From: Lutibaculum sp963816555
GTDB taxonomy: Bacteria > Pseudomonadota > Alphaproteobacteria > Rhizobiales > Tepidamorphaceae
Reading direction: 5' to 3'
Length of the DNA stretch: 64,000 nucleotides
Assembly: GCA_963816555.1 (NCBI GenBank)
Contig: CAWFLD010000002.1
Coordinates: 186,001 to 250,000, forward strand
Positions 9,403 to 19,117 of the stretch are shown piece after piece (the stretch's first letter is position 1; each line of letters begins with the position of its first letter). The notes under the pieces are model-generated. The model did not search any database. It was not told the origin of the DNA and was given only the letters and a program-made list of their open reading frames with translations. The position numbers and the translations under genes were made by a program.

Positions 9403-9950
9403 CCTCCGGTTCCGGGCGCCATGGCGGCGTGTCCCGCCGCGGCGTCGCCGGTCTGTGTCATGTCGGGCCGGACGTAGCTCTCCGGAATGTCGGCGAGGCG
9501 CACGACCGCGCCCCCTTTCCGGGCCGCGAAGGCGTCGGCCGCCTCCTTCGTGCCGAAGGGGATCGCCTCGGGCGTGCCCATGCCGCCGAGCTGGCCGCTG
9601 CCGGTGACGTAGTACGCCGCGTCGCCGTCGATCCAGTTCTGCGTGCCGGGGTCGCCCCAGGAGGCCGCCTTCTCCATGTCGCTGACATAGACGGCGCGCA
9701 CCTCGGCCTCGCGCTCGGGGTCGTGCAGGTAGGCGACGGCGTCGCTGACCTGCGAGAACCACAGCGGCTGGTCCTGCCCGGCGAGGTGGATCTGGGCCTT
9801 CGGCCCGGCGTGGTCGGCGACGTACATCTGGCAGTAGTGGCCGAGCGCGTCGTCGGTCATGGCCACGGCGGCGGGCTTCGTGGCGGAGCCTTCGGCCTGG
9901 CAGCCGGCCAGCAGCGCCGCGAGCGCGGCGGCGAGGAGGAGCTTTTTCAT
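9399..9950 (-). CDS. nosL: NosL, copper-binding lipoprotein of the nos operon
   Basis: The 183-residue protein has a lipoprotein signal with lipobox LLAGC (Cys17). It is followed by the NosL core GHYCQMYVADHAGPKAQI, where Cys40-x-Met42 is the likely Cu(I) site, and by YVSDMEKAASW and AFAARKGG. NosL is an outer or periplasmic copper chaperone that feeds the CuZ centre of nitrous oxide reductase. The start at 9950 overlaps the nosY stop by four bases, and the stop overlaps the nosX start, so translation is coupled. The frame is intact. The tail after residue 170 is alanine/glycine-rich and probably disordered. Confidence 0.92.
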   Translation of the reverse strand: MKKLLLAAALAALLAGCQAEGSATKPAAVAMTDDALGHYCQMYVADHAGPKAQIHLAGQDQPLWFSQVSDAVAYLHDPEREAEVRAVYVSDMEKAASWGDPGTQNWIDGDAAYYVTGSGQLGGMGTPEAIPFGTKEAADAFAARKGGAVVRLADIPESYVRPDMTQTGDAAAGHAAMAPGTGG

Positions 9951-10784
9951 GGGCGCAGCTTTCTCATGCCGGCGAAGCCGGCCGCGAGCGCGGCGGCGAG
10001 CCAGCCGGCGAGCATGACGAGCGTCAGGCTCGCGGAGTAGGGGAGGGTGTTGGCGAGGCCGTCGAGACCGGCGACGGGGGCCGCGCCCTCGAGGCTCGCC
10101 AGGTTGAAGAGGCGGAACGCGTCGCCCGGATTGGCGACCACGAGCAGCGGGAACAGCGTCTTCGTGAAGACGCCGCCGCCGTCGACGACCAGGCCGGCGA
10201 GGAGCGCGAGGTCGTAGAGGACGACGAGGACGAGCCAGGTGCCGATGACGAGGGCGGCCGCGGTGCCGACCCGCTGGGTGCGCGTGGAGATGAACATGCC
10301 GATGGCGATGAACACGGCGCCGAGCAGGATGCCGCTGCCGATCAGCCGCGCCCATGCGAGCGCGCCCGGCAGCGCGAAGCCGTGCACCGCGACGATGGCC
10401 GCGCCGGCGATGCCGTAGCCGACCACGACGGCGGCCGTCAGCACGCGCGAGATGGCCGAGGAACTTGCCGAGCATCAGCTCGACCCGGCTCGTCGGCGTC
10501 GCCAGCACGAGGGCCAGCGTGTTGCGCTCGATCTCGCCGGCGATCGTCTCGTAGGACAGGAGCAGCGCGATGAGCGGGATCAGGTAGACCGACAGCGTCG
10601 CGAGGCTCGCCGCGGTCAGGGTCAGCGCGTCGGCCTTGCGCTCGCCGGCGGGGCCCGAGCCGAGGAAGCCGAGCGCCAGCGCGAAGAGGACGAGCACGAT
10701 CGTCGCGAGCAGCACCCAGCGGTTGCGCACGGACAGGCGGTATTCGGTCGCCGTGATGGCGGCGATGCGGGAAGGCGCGCTCAT
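9947..10784 (-). CDS. nosY: NosY, ABC transporter permease for NosZ copper centre maturation (one frameshift)
   Basis: The protein starts MSAPSRIAAITATEYRLSVR and has about six membrane segments (WVLLATIVLVLFALALGFL, LATLSVYLIPLIALLL, then AVVVGYGIAGAAIVAV, GILLGAVFIAIGMF, VIGTWLVLVVLYDLALL and a last one near the C-terminus). The motif LSYETIAGEIERNTL is typical of NosY. It works with the NosF ATPase and periplasmic NosD in delivering sulfur or another component to the CuZ cluster. One extra C near 10457 splits the gene; removing it joins FLG to ISRVLTAAVVVGYG. It overlaps nosF and nosL by four bases each. I treat the indel as probable sequence error. Confidence 0.9.
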
Positions 10785-11705
10785 GCGAGGTCTCCGGAGG
10801 CGCGGTCGCTGTAGAAGCGGTAGACGTCGTCGAGGCTCGGCGGGGCGATGTCGACGTCGACGACGAGGGAGCCGAGCTCGGCGATGCGGCCGAGCAGCGG
10901 CATCTTCTCGGCCGGCCGGCACGACAGGACGACGGACTGGCCGTTGAAGCGCTCGCCGCCGACCCGCTGCGTGCAGCGCGTCGGCCGAGCCTTCGCCCGC
11001 CTTCAGCCGCACCGTGATCGGCAGGTGCGCGGCGCGCGCGAGGTCCGCCAGGCGTCCTTGCGCGACGAGCTTGCCCCTGGAGAGGATCGCCACGCGGTCG
11101 GTGCGCGCCTCGACCTCGGTCAGCGAGTGCGAGGAGAGGAGCACGCTCGCGCCGTCCGCCGCGATGCGGTCGATGATGGCGTAGAACTCGCCGCGCGAGA
11201 TCGGGTCGAGCCCGCTCGTCGGCTCGTCGAGAAGCAGGAGCTCCGGCTTGCCGATCAGCGCCTGGGCGAGCCCGAGCCGCTGCCGCATCCCCTTGGAATA
11301 GGTGCCGACGCGCTGCTTGGCGGCATGGCCGATGCCGACCGTGTCGAGAAGCTTCAGGGCGAGCTTCGGATCCTCCGACTTGAGGCGGGCGAAATGCGTC
11401 ACGACTTCCGCGCCGGTCAGCGCCTTCGGGAAGGCGACCGCCTCCGGCAGGTAGCTGACGGCGCGGCGCGCGCGTTTCGCGCCGGGCGCGACGCCGGCGA
11501 CGGTCACGCGTCCCGCGGCCGGCGGAAGGAAGCCGAGCACGGTCTTGAAGAGCGTCGACTTGCCGGCGCCGTTGTGGCCGAGAAGCGCGAGGCGCTCGCC
11601 GGGCGCCACCGAGAGCGACACGTCCTCGAGCGCCTTGAGATCGCCGAAGGCGACGCTCAGGCCGGAGACGTCGAGAATGGGCGGTGTCATGCGATGATCC
11701 GTCAT
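10781..11705 (-). CDS. nosF: NosF, ABC transporter ATP-binding protein (one frameshift)
   Basis: Walker A is GHNGAGKST, the signature is YSKGMRQRLGLAQAL, Walker B is LLLLDEPTSGLD, and the switch histidine is in SSHSLTEVEARTD. One extra base near 10973 shifts the last quarter. Corrected, it reads through RIAELGSLVVDVDIAPPSLD to a TGA overlapping the nosY start. The protein energises the NosDFY maturation complex on the cytoplasmic face. The ATG at 11705 overlaps the nosD stop by four bases; an internal ATG at 11690 is also possible. Length about 308 residues is normal. Confidence 0.92.
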
Positions 11706-12977
11706 GGCTGGGCCGTCTGGATGGGGCGGGGACGCGCGCCGGCGCCCTCGGCGGAGACGAGGGGATGGCTGTCGATCACGCCGCCGGGCAGGAGGCCGGG
11801 AAAGCGCGACTGCGACCAGCGGATGAGCTGCACCGCGGGCGAGCCGAGGAGAAGCCGCGCCATCGGCTGGCGCCAGGTGATGAGGTCGATCGCGTCGTTC
11901 GGGCGGAACGGGCTGTCGGCGATGCCGTCGCCGTCGATGTCGAAGGCCGTGTGGTTCGACCAGTGGTTGCCGCGCCCGTTCTCGCTCCACTCGAGCCAGC
12001 GCGTGCCGACATACTTCACCTGCGTGCGGTTGCCGATGAAGGCGTTGCCGGTGATGACGTTGCCCTCGGAGCCGGCGGTGAAGTGGACGCCGATGTCGCA
12101 GCCCTCGAAGACGTTGTCGGCGAAGCGGTTGCCGTTCGAGTTGTAGACGAACAGGCACTTCTCGCCGCCCTCGCGCACCTCGTTGTGCGCGATCTCCGCC
12201 TTGTTGGCGAAGTTCATGAAGATGCCGTGCGTGCGGTCGCCGATCGAGACGTTGTCGGTGACCTTGAGCTGGCGCGAGTACATGAAGGCGAAGCCCATGT
12301 CGTTGCCGCGCGAGACGTTGCCGGTCACCTCGATGTCGTTGGCGTACATCGAGTGGAAGGCGAAGCGCAGGTCGGACATGCGGTTGTCGCGGTAGACGGC
12401 GTGGTGCGACGTGGTGATGAAGATGCCGTCGCGGCCGCCGGAGATGTCGTTGTCCTCGACGGTGAGCCCCGGCGCGTTCCAGACGTAGATGCCGGGGCCG
12501 CGCTCGTTGGTGCGCAGGTCGCTGCGGTTGGCGATGCGGTTGCCGCGCACCAGCGCGTTCGTGCCGCCCTGCACGTCGATGCCGATCAGGTTCTGTTCGA
12601 GCCTGTTGTCGAGAATGCGGGTGCCGTCGACGCCCTTGGCGACGGCGATGCCGGAATCGAGCTCGTCGAGCCGCGTGCCCGAGCCGGTGACGGTCAGGCC
12701 CTGCAGGGTCACGCCGTCGGCGGTCACCGAGACGACGGTGCCGGTGCCGGGGCCGACGATGCGGCTGCCGTCGCCGACGAGCGTCAGCGGCTTGTCGACG
12801 ACGACGCGGGCCGCGATAGTCGGCGGCGCCGAGCCGGAGGACGTCCCCCGGCCCGGCCGTCGCGATGGCCTGCGCAAGCGCCCCCGGCTCCGCCGCCACC
12901 CGGATCTCGGTCGCGTGGGCGGTCGCTCCGGCCAGGAGGCCGGAGAGCATGGCGAGGAAGGCGAGGGCGCCGCGCAT
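11702..12977 (-). CDS. nosD: NosD, periplasmic copper ABC system binding/maturation protein (one frameshift)
   Basis: The ATG at 12977 opens a Sec signal peptide (MRGALAFLAMLSGLLAGATA, cleavage near HATE). The mature protein is a right-handed parallel beta-helix with repeated coils such as ILDNRLEQNLIGIDVQGG, NDISGGRDGIFITTS and NAFIGNRTQVKYVGTR, the NosD/carbohydrate-binding CASH pattern. One extra base near 12816 shifts the first 55 codons relative to the rest. NosD acts in the periplasm with NosF and NosY to build the CuZ site of NosZ. It begins 11 bases after the nosZ stop. About 424 residues, the family norm. Confidence 0.92.
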
Positions 12978-12988
12978 GCCGGAGGTCC

Positions 12989-14900
12989 TCACGCCGACTT
13001 CGGCTTGACGAGCATGCGGCCGCGCATCTCCATGTGGAGCGCGTGGCAGAACCACTGGCAGTAGTACCAGTGCACGCCCGGCCGGTCGGCCGTGAAGGTG
13101 ACCGAGGCCGTGGCCTGCGGCGCGATCTCCATGGCGATGCCGTGGTTGCCGAGCGTGAAGCCGTGGGTGAGGTCGTCCACCTCGTCCATGTTGGTGATGG
13201 TGACGGTGACCTCGTCGCCCTCGTTGACCTCGAACTTGTCGAGCGAGAAGGCCGGCGCGACCGAGTGCATGTAGACCCGCACCTTGTTGCCGTCGCGGAT
13301 GACGTCGGCAGCGTAGTCGGGATCGACGCCGTCGGCCTTGGCCCGTGCGACCGCCTCGGCGAACATCGGGTCCTCGCGGCTCCAGATCGACACCGGGTTC
13401 ACCTTGTCCGCCCGCACGATGATGCAGTCGTGCGGCTCGGCGAAGGTCGGCCCGTCGTGGACGAGCTTCATGTCGCCGCCGGAGATGTCGATCAGCTGGT
13501 CGTTCTCGGGCTTCAGCGGGCCGACGTTGAGGAACCGGTCCTTCGAGAACTTGTTGAGCGAGATCAGGAACTTGCCGTCCGCCTCGAGGGTCTCGCCCAT
13601 CGAGGTGTGGTTGTGGCCCGGCTGGTAGTGGACGTCGATCTTCTGGATGATCGGGTCGACGTCCTCGCCGTTGAAGGCGCGGATGGCCTTCTCGATGTTC
13701 CACTTCGCCAGCTGGCTGTCGAGGAAGAGCGTCGTGAAGGCGTTGCCCTTGCCGTCGAAGGCGGTGTGGAGCGGGCCGAGGCCGAGCTGCGGCTCGGCGA
13801 CGACGGCCGAGCGCGGCTCGGCGCCCTTCTCGAACACGTCGTCGAGCAGGTCGACGTCGATGACGGAGACGGTCGGCGACAGCTTGCCGTTGATGCAGAG
13901 GTGCTTCTTGTCCGGCGCCATGTTGCAGCCGTGCGGGCTGTTGGAGACCGGGACGTAGGCGGTGTAGGGCGAGCCGTGGCGGCCGTCGATGACCGGGAAC
14001 GCCCTTGTACTCCTTGTAGTCGCCCTTCTGGACCGCCGTCCTCGATGCGCTTGATGTTGAAGACGACGACCCAGTCCTGCTCGTTGGCGGTCATTTCCGC
14101 CAGCGTGACGCCTTCCTCGGAGTTGTAGCAGGTGGAGAAGGCGTACTTGCCCTTGTAGTCGGCGTCGCAGTTGTCGAGGTTGCCGTCGACGATGACCTGC
14201 CACTTCACCTCCATCGAGTCGCCGTCGATGGCGGAGAAGAGCGAGTGGTACTTCTCCGGCTCGTCCAGGATCGTGCCGTCGTTGGGCAGCGGGATGCGGT
14301 GCTCGCCGTTGGCGAAGACGTAGCCGGTGCGCGGGTACTTCTGCGGGCGCAGGCCGTGGATGTCCGACGTGTTCGGGATCTCGATGATCTTGTCGGTCTT
14401 CATCACGTCGAGCGGATGCGCGCGACGCGCGTGTTCGCCTTGTCGTTCATGAAGAGGTAGCGGCCGTCATAGGTGCCGTCGGTGAAGGACATGTGCGGGT
14501 GGTGCAGGTCGCCGTTGTGGTAGGTGACCATGCCCCGCTTGGCGAGGAAGTCCTTCGTCTCCGGGAGCAGGCCCTCGGTGAGGATCTTCAGGCTCTCGTT
14601 GGTGATGCCCCAGCCGGTGGCCGAGCAGCGGTTGAACACCGGGATGCGCATCAGCTCGCGCATCGACGGCATGCCGATGATGCGGACCTCGCCCGACTGG
14701 CCGCCGGACCAGAAGCCGTAGTACTCGTCGAGCTCGCCGGGCTTCACCTCGATCGAGCTGCCCTCGGCCGCATGCGCGGGCCGCGCCGCCACCATCGCGC
14801 CACCGGCGCCGCCGGCGAGCAGGGCGCCCGCCGCGACCGCGCCGCCGGCGGTCCCGCTCAACAGCTCTCGCCGCGAGAGCTTTTCCTTGTGATCAGACAC
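12989..14900 (-). CDS. nosZ: Nitrous oxide reductase NosZ, clade I with Tat signal (three frameshifts)
   Basis: The GTG at 14900 is preceded by AGAGGAG and opens a twin-arginine signal (SRRELLSGTAGGAVAAGALL). The beta-propeller shows HNGDLHHPHMSFTDGTYDG, NSPHGCNMAPDKKHL and GHNHTSMGETLEADGKF, which carry CuZ histidines. The C-terminal cupredoxin domain has YYCQWFCHALHMEMRGRM with the CuA ligands. Indels near 14405 (one C lost), 14035 and 14005 (one base gained each) break the frame; corrected length is about 636 residues. The enzyme reduces N2O to N2 in the periplasm, with electrons probably from pseudoazurin (7824). The Tat leader marks the typical proteobacterial clade. The precise joins argue for sequence error rather than loss of function. 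Confidence 0.95.
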
Positions 14901-14921
14901 GTCTTGGCACTCCTCTTTGGA

Positions 14922-17220
14922 TTAGACGGTTGCTGGTTCCTTGGCCGAGGCTTTCGGCCGGTAGGAGACCTCGGGCTGGCCCGAGGCATTGGGTTCGAGC
15001 GCGTTCTGCTTCTCGAAGCGGGCGCGCTTCTTGAGCTTGGCGACGACGACCGGGCACTTCTGCTCGTGCTGGTAGAGCACCTGGCAGTGCAGGCAGGAGA
15101 TGCACTCGTTCGGGTTGATCTCGCCGGTGGGGTGGATCGCCTGGACCGGGCACTCGTGGGCGCAGGTCTGGCAGGGGCTGCCGCATTCCTTGTAGCGCTT
15201 GAGCCAGCGGAACATGTGCAGCCGCGCCGGGATCGCGAGGCCGCCGCCCAGCGGGCAGACGTAGCGGCAGTAGAAGCGCTCGATGAACAGGCCGGGCACC
15301 AGGGTGAGCAGCGCGAACAGCACGTAGGGCCACGGCCGGTCGAACTTCAGGATGATCGCCGTCTTGAAGGGCTCGACCTCGGCATAGTGCTCGGCGAGGT
15401 CGAGCGAATAGAGCGACAGCCCGAAAAGCCCCAGGAAGATCATGTACTTCACCGGCCAGAGCCGCTCGTGCAGGCCCCAGGGCAGGGTGATCTGCGGCAC
15501 CTTCAGGCGGCGGGCGATCTTGTTCGACAGCTCCTGCAGGGCGCCGAACGGGCACAGCCAGCCGCAATAGGCGCCGCGCGCCCAGAAGAGCAGGGCGGCC
15601 GCCACGGCGAACCACATGACGAAGATCAGCGGATCCATCAGGAAGGTTTCCCAGCGGAAGTCGCTGAACACCGCCGAGGCGAAGGCGAGCACGTTGACCA
15701 CGGAGAGCTGGGCGTTCGCGTACCAGCCGACGAAGACCAGGGTGAAGACGAGGAAGCTCGTGCGCACGATGGAGAAGACGCGCTCGTTCTTCGTGGCGAA
15801 GGTCTGGAAGAAGAAGATGTCCGGTGAGCAGGACGAGCGCCGCGCCGATGCATGAAGAGCTGCGACTGCTTCGCCTCCCAGATCCGCTGCCACAGCGCGT
15901 TGCGGATGTCGGAGGCGCTCTCCTGCCCCCGGGGTGCCGTCGCCTGGGCCGCGCCGGACGTCGCCGCGGTCCCCTCGGCCGTGGGCGCGGGGGCGGGCGC
16001 CGCGACCGTCTTCAGGTAGCGGTCCGGCAGGTCGTAGCCGAGCTCGTAGGTCAGGAACAGCTTCTCGATGGCGCCGACGGGACGCTGCACGAGCAGCTGC
16101 AGGCGCCAGTTCTCCGCCGGGTCGAACGCCGCCGCGGCGGGGATGATGAAGAGGTCGGCTTCCTGGAACTCGGGCGCGCCCTCGGCGGCCACGCGGACGA
16201 CGCGCTTGTGCTCGCGGTCGCGGAAGCGGTGGGAGACGTCGCCCTGCATCACCTGGATGCGGTCGAAGATGCCGCCGCGCACATAGCCCGAGCCCTTGAA
16301 GGACCAGCGGCCGGCGCCGGCGACGAGGATCGCCTCGTCGCCCGGCTTCAGGAGCTTCTGGAGGTTCTCGTACACGGCGTCGCCGAGCAGGCTGCGGCCG
16401 ATCGACGGCTGGCTCGCAAGCGCCACCCAGAGGTCGATGTACGGCGCGGTGTCGGGGCCCTGCTCGACGTGCTTGGCCGCACGCGGATCGCCGAGCGCTG
16501 CGAAGTCGTGGTTGATCGCTGGCGACGTCGACGGTGAAGTGGCGGATGGAGCCGTCGCCGGCCAGCGCCTCCCAGTCGCGCACCTCGTCGACGCTCCGGT
16601 CGACGGCCCTCGTGGGGCCCGCGGCGACGCCCGTGTCCGGCGTGAAGCCGCCGAGCGACAGCGCCTTGGCGACCTTGATGCTGGCGCGCACGATGGAATC
16701 GTCGATCACCATGATGGTGACGGTCGCGCCCGAGACGATGTCGAGGTCGTGCGTCGAGCCGTCGTCCGCGGCCTCCTTGTTGAGGTCGAGGCCGGCATAC
16801 TTCTCGATGACCGCCTTGATCTTCGCCTCCGGGATGCCGACGAGGACGATCGGCTCGGAATGCTTGACGAGACGCGACGCCGGTCACGACGGCTTCGGGC
16901 GAGATGCCGGCGAGAAGCTCGATCGGCTTGCCCGAATATCCCGTGGTCGGCACGAAGTCGGAGGTGAGGTAGGCCCAGCCCACCTGCTGGCCCTGGCGCA
17001 GGACGGGCGCGACGGGAACGTCCGTGCGGATCGCGCCGAACGCGTCCGCGCCCGGCACGAGATCGGCAGGGGCGACGCGGTTCAGGAACTCGCCGAGGAG
17101 CGGGCCGCCAGCCGGCGCGGCGGTCGCCGCGAACGGCAGAAGAAGCATGATGAGCAGGGCGGCAAGCGCGCACGTACCCGTTACGCGCGCAGGCCTTCCG
17201 CCGGCGTCGTGGCGTCGCAT
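14922..17220 (-). CDS. nosR: NosR, membrane flavoprotein/ferredoxin regulator and electron donor for N2O reduction (frameshifted)
   Basis: The ATG at 17220 begins an exported N-terminus (ALAALLIMLLLPFAATAAP). The periplasmic FMN domain has SGATVT (codons at 16716-16733), the covalent FMN attachment threonine. The membrane part includes RTSFLVFTLVFVGWYANAQ and CGWLCPFGALQELSNK with the CxxxCP motifs. The cytoplasmic C-terminus has two ferredoxin-type clusters, CGSPCQTCAHECP and CISCLHCQVLYQHEQKCP. NosR passes electrons toward NosZ and is needed for nosZ expression. Frame changes lie near 16868, 16515 and 15835; corrected length about 765 residues. nosZ starts 22 bases downstream. A 270-base gap with a palindrome separates it from tatA/E. 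Confidence 0.93.
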
Positions 17221-17277
17221 AAGATTTTCCCTAGATCCCCGAACGAAGATCACGCGATTGCGTGCTTCGCTCCCTCT

Positions 17278-17295
17278 CGGACCGAGCGGTCCGAT
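17278..17295. promoter_or_regulatory. Palindrome upstream of nosR
   Basis: A perfect inverted repeat TCGGACC-GAGC-GGTCCGA lies 58 bases before the nosR start, in the 270-base gap after tatA/E. There is no T-run on either side, so it reads better as an operator or RNA processing stem than as a terminator. No known regulator consensus is matched. Confidence 0.4.
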
Positions 17296-17490
17296 ACCCC
17301 GTTACTTAACGACTTACTAATTCATGCGAGTCGCAGTGCCCTCGATATCCCCGCCGCTCTGTCTGATCGAAAGCGGAGTCTTCGACAATACGCAGTACCC
17401 CTGAGGTGCGGCGGCATTCGTCTTGCGACAACCGGTCGGCTGCGTGCCATCTGCGACGACCGCGCGCGGCTTCCCGGAGGAAGGGCCGTC

Positions 17491-17670
17491 TCACCTGTCG
17501 GCCACCTGCCGCTGCGCGACGGCCTCGTCTGGATCGTCGGCCAGCTCCCGCTTGAAGCTCCGGATTCCCTTCGCGACATCGCCCATCAGCGCCGGCACCT
17601 TGCCGCGTCCGAAGAGGAGCACGGCGACAACCAGCACGATGAACCAGTGCCAGATGCTGAAACTTCCCAT
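17491..17670 (-). CDS. tatA: Twin-arginine translocase subunit TatA/TatE
   Basis: This 59-residue protein reads MGSFSIWHWFIVLVVAVLLF, then GRGKVPALMGDVAKGIRSFK. A short periplasmic stub, one membrane helix, the FGRGK hinge and an amphipathic helix define TatA/TatE. It is shorter than most housekeeping TatA proteins. TatA oligomers form the path by which folded proteins with RR leaders cross the inner membrane. The location directly before nosR recalls the tatE gene attached to some nos clusters, where it probably helps export the folded, metal-loaded NosZ. No tatB or tatC is in the window. The start at 17670 follows a purine-rich GGGAAT stretch. Confidence 0.88.
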   Translation of the reverse strand: MGSFSIWHWFIVLVVAVLLFGRGKVPALMGDVAKGIRSFKRELADDPDEAVAQRQVADR

Positions 17671-18177
17671 TCCCGATATCCCTTGGCTGCGGCCGGGCGT
17701 GCCGCGCCGCCCGTTTGGCGTGCGAGGCGGGCCGGCCAGGCCGTCTGCGTCGTGGGGTGGAAGCTAGGCGAAGGGAACGGCGGCGACTTTGTCGTTTCGC
17801 AAACTCGCGGCGTGATTGTCGCCGGATGAGCCGCGCGGGCGCGTATCGGACGAGCCGTGTCGTCCGGGATGCCGGATCGGCTGGTTTCCGCCGCTTTTTT
17901 CGGGGCTCTACGGCACGTGCGCGCCGATCTGCGAGTGCGGTCTGCAGATCTGGCTCGGGCGATCGCGAGGGGGCCGGCGGGATCGGAATCGGAGAGGGTG
18001 CGGCCGACGGCTTGGCCGCCGGGAACCGCCCGGTCGGCATGTGGGCCTGGGCTAACGCACGCGGCGCCGGCAGGCGAGGCGCGGCGCGGCGCTGGAGATC
18101 CGGCCGGCTCGGTCGGCGGCCGGATCTCGCAATGGCCGGTGCGTTCCGGGCGCGGGGCGCCCGGAACGCGGTGCCGG
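17671..18177. other. Intergenic region upstream of tatA/E-nos
   Basis: This 507-base stretch between the alpha/beta hydrolase stop and tatA/E holds no gene I can support; the open frames in it are antisense or low-complexity. It should carry the nos operon promoter. The only site I can name is the CRP/FNR-type repeat at 17789-17802. Confidence 0.6.
17789..17802 (-). promoter_or_regulatory. Candidate NnrR/FNR-family binding site upstream of tatA/E-nosR
   Basis: Read on the minus strand this is TTGCG-AAAC-GACAA, centred about 125 bases before the tatA/E start. It fits the TTGnn-N4-nnCAA frame, and the TTGCG half resembles NnrR sites described in Rhodobacter relatives. Together with the site at 7731 it suggests joint nitric-oxide or oxygen control of pseudoazurin and nos. 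Confidence 0.5.
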
Positions 18178-19080
18178 TCAGTCGGCGCGGGCGGGCGTCG
18201 TGAGGAACTGGTGCACGACGTGCCAGAAGATGTGGCGGTTCTTGCCGAGCGGTGCGACGTGGGCCATGCCCGGCACCATGATGAACTGCTTGTCCTTCAC
18301 GGGCAGCTCGAGGAAGTAGTTCACGAGATCTTCCTCGGTGGCGATGCCGTCGTGCTCGCCGCGCATGATCATGACCGGGCACTTGATCTTCTGCGGGTCG
18401 TTGACCGGCAGGTGCGCGCACATGTCGAGATAGGTGCCGGTCGGCACCTCGCTGCACAGCTTCAGCTCGGCGTCGGCGAGCGCGTCGGGCACGCCTTCCT
18501 CGGAGGTTCCGGGCATGTCGCGGTTGAAGATCGAGTGGTAGAACTCCCGGTCGACCGGCCGCATGTTGTTCGAGCGCCACTGGTCGAGCTTCTCCCGGCG
18601 CTTGATCAGCGTCGGCGCGTCCTTGCCGGTGTAGACGAAGGCGTCGAGGATGACGCGCGACACGCGGTCCGGGAAGGCTTCGGCGAAGAGTGCGGCGCGG
18701 ATCGCGCCGGAGGACTGGCCGTAGAAGGCGTAGGCCGTCTGGCCGGTCTCCTGCGCGACGAGGTCGGTCGCCGCCTTCAGGTCGTCCACCGCCATGCGCA
18801 GGTTGGAGTTGGAGTCGGTCTTCGAGGACCGCCCGTAGCCCTCGTGGTCCACGGTCCAGACGTCGAAGCCGAGCTCGGCGAAATGATCCATGAAGGAATA
18901 CTGGCCCTTGCCGGGCACCGTCAGGTCGAAGCCCGACGGGCCGCTGAACGAGGAGCCGTGCACGAGGAAGAAGATCGGCTTGTTGTCGCCCTTCCTCGGC
19001 TCTCCCTTGGTCTTGCGGTAGACGTAGAGGTCCACGTCGCCCTTCTTCGCCCAGTATTCCTTCGCCACGATGTCGCTCAC
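18178..19080 (-). CDS. Alpha/beta hydrolase
   Basis: The 300-residue cytoplasmic protein has the alpha/beta hydrolase landmarks: HGSSFSG near residue 42 (oxyanion hole), the nucleophile elbow GQSSG with serine near residue 123, an acid in MIMRGEHDGIATEED, and the catalytic histidine in GMAHVAPLGKNRH. It lacks a signal peptide. It is the last gene of a minus-strand operon behind a fumarylacetoacetate-hydrolase-family gene and a tripartite tricarboxylate transporter (37-base gap). That context suggests hydrolysis of an ester, lactone or ring-cleavage product of the imported acid. The exact substrate cannot be told. No indel seen. Confidence 0.88.
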   Translation of the reverse strand: MSDIVAKEYWAKKGDVDLYVYRKTKGEPRKGDNKPIFFLVHGSSFSGPSGFDLTVPGKGQYSFMDHFAELGFDVWTVDHEGYGRSSKTDSNSNLRMAVDDLKAATDLVAQETGQTAYAFYGQSSGAIRAALFAEAFPDRVSRVILDAFVYTGKDAPTLIKRREKLDQWRSNNMRPVDREFYHSIFNRDMPGTSEEGVPDALADAELKLCSEVPTGTYLDMCAHLPVNDPQKIKCPVMIMRGEHDGIATEEDLVNYFLELPVKDKQFIMVPGMAHVAPLGKNRHIFWHVVHQFLTTPARAD

Positions 19081-19117
19081 GTGGTGCTCCCTCTTGTTGC
19101 TCGAATCTCTGCCGGAA

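Noticed and set aside
9399..13703. A 1434-codon open frame on the minus strand across nosZ-nosL
   Set aside because: It is an artefact of high G+C and indels: its parts are out-of-frame readings of nosZ, nosD, nosF and nosY, with only the nosL end and short pieces in the right frame.
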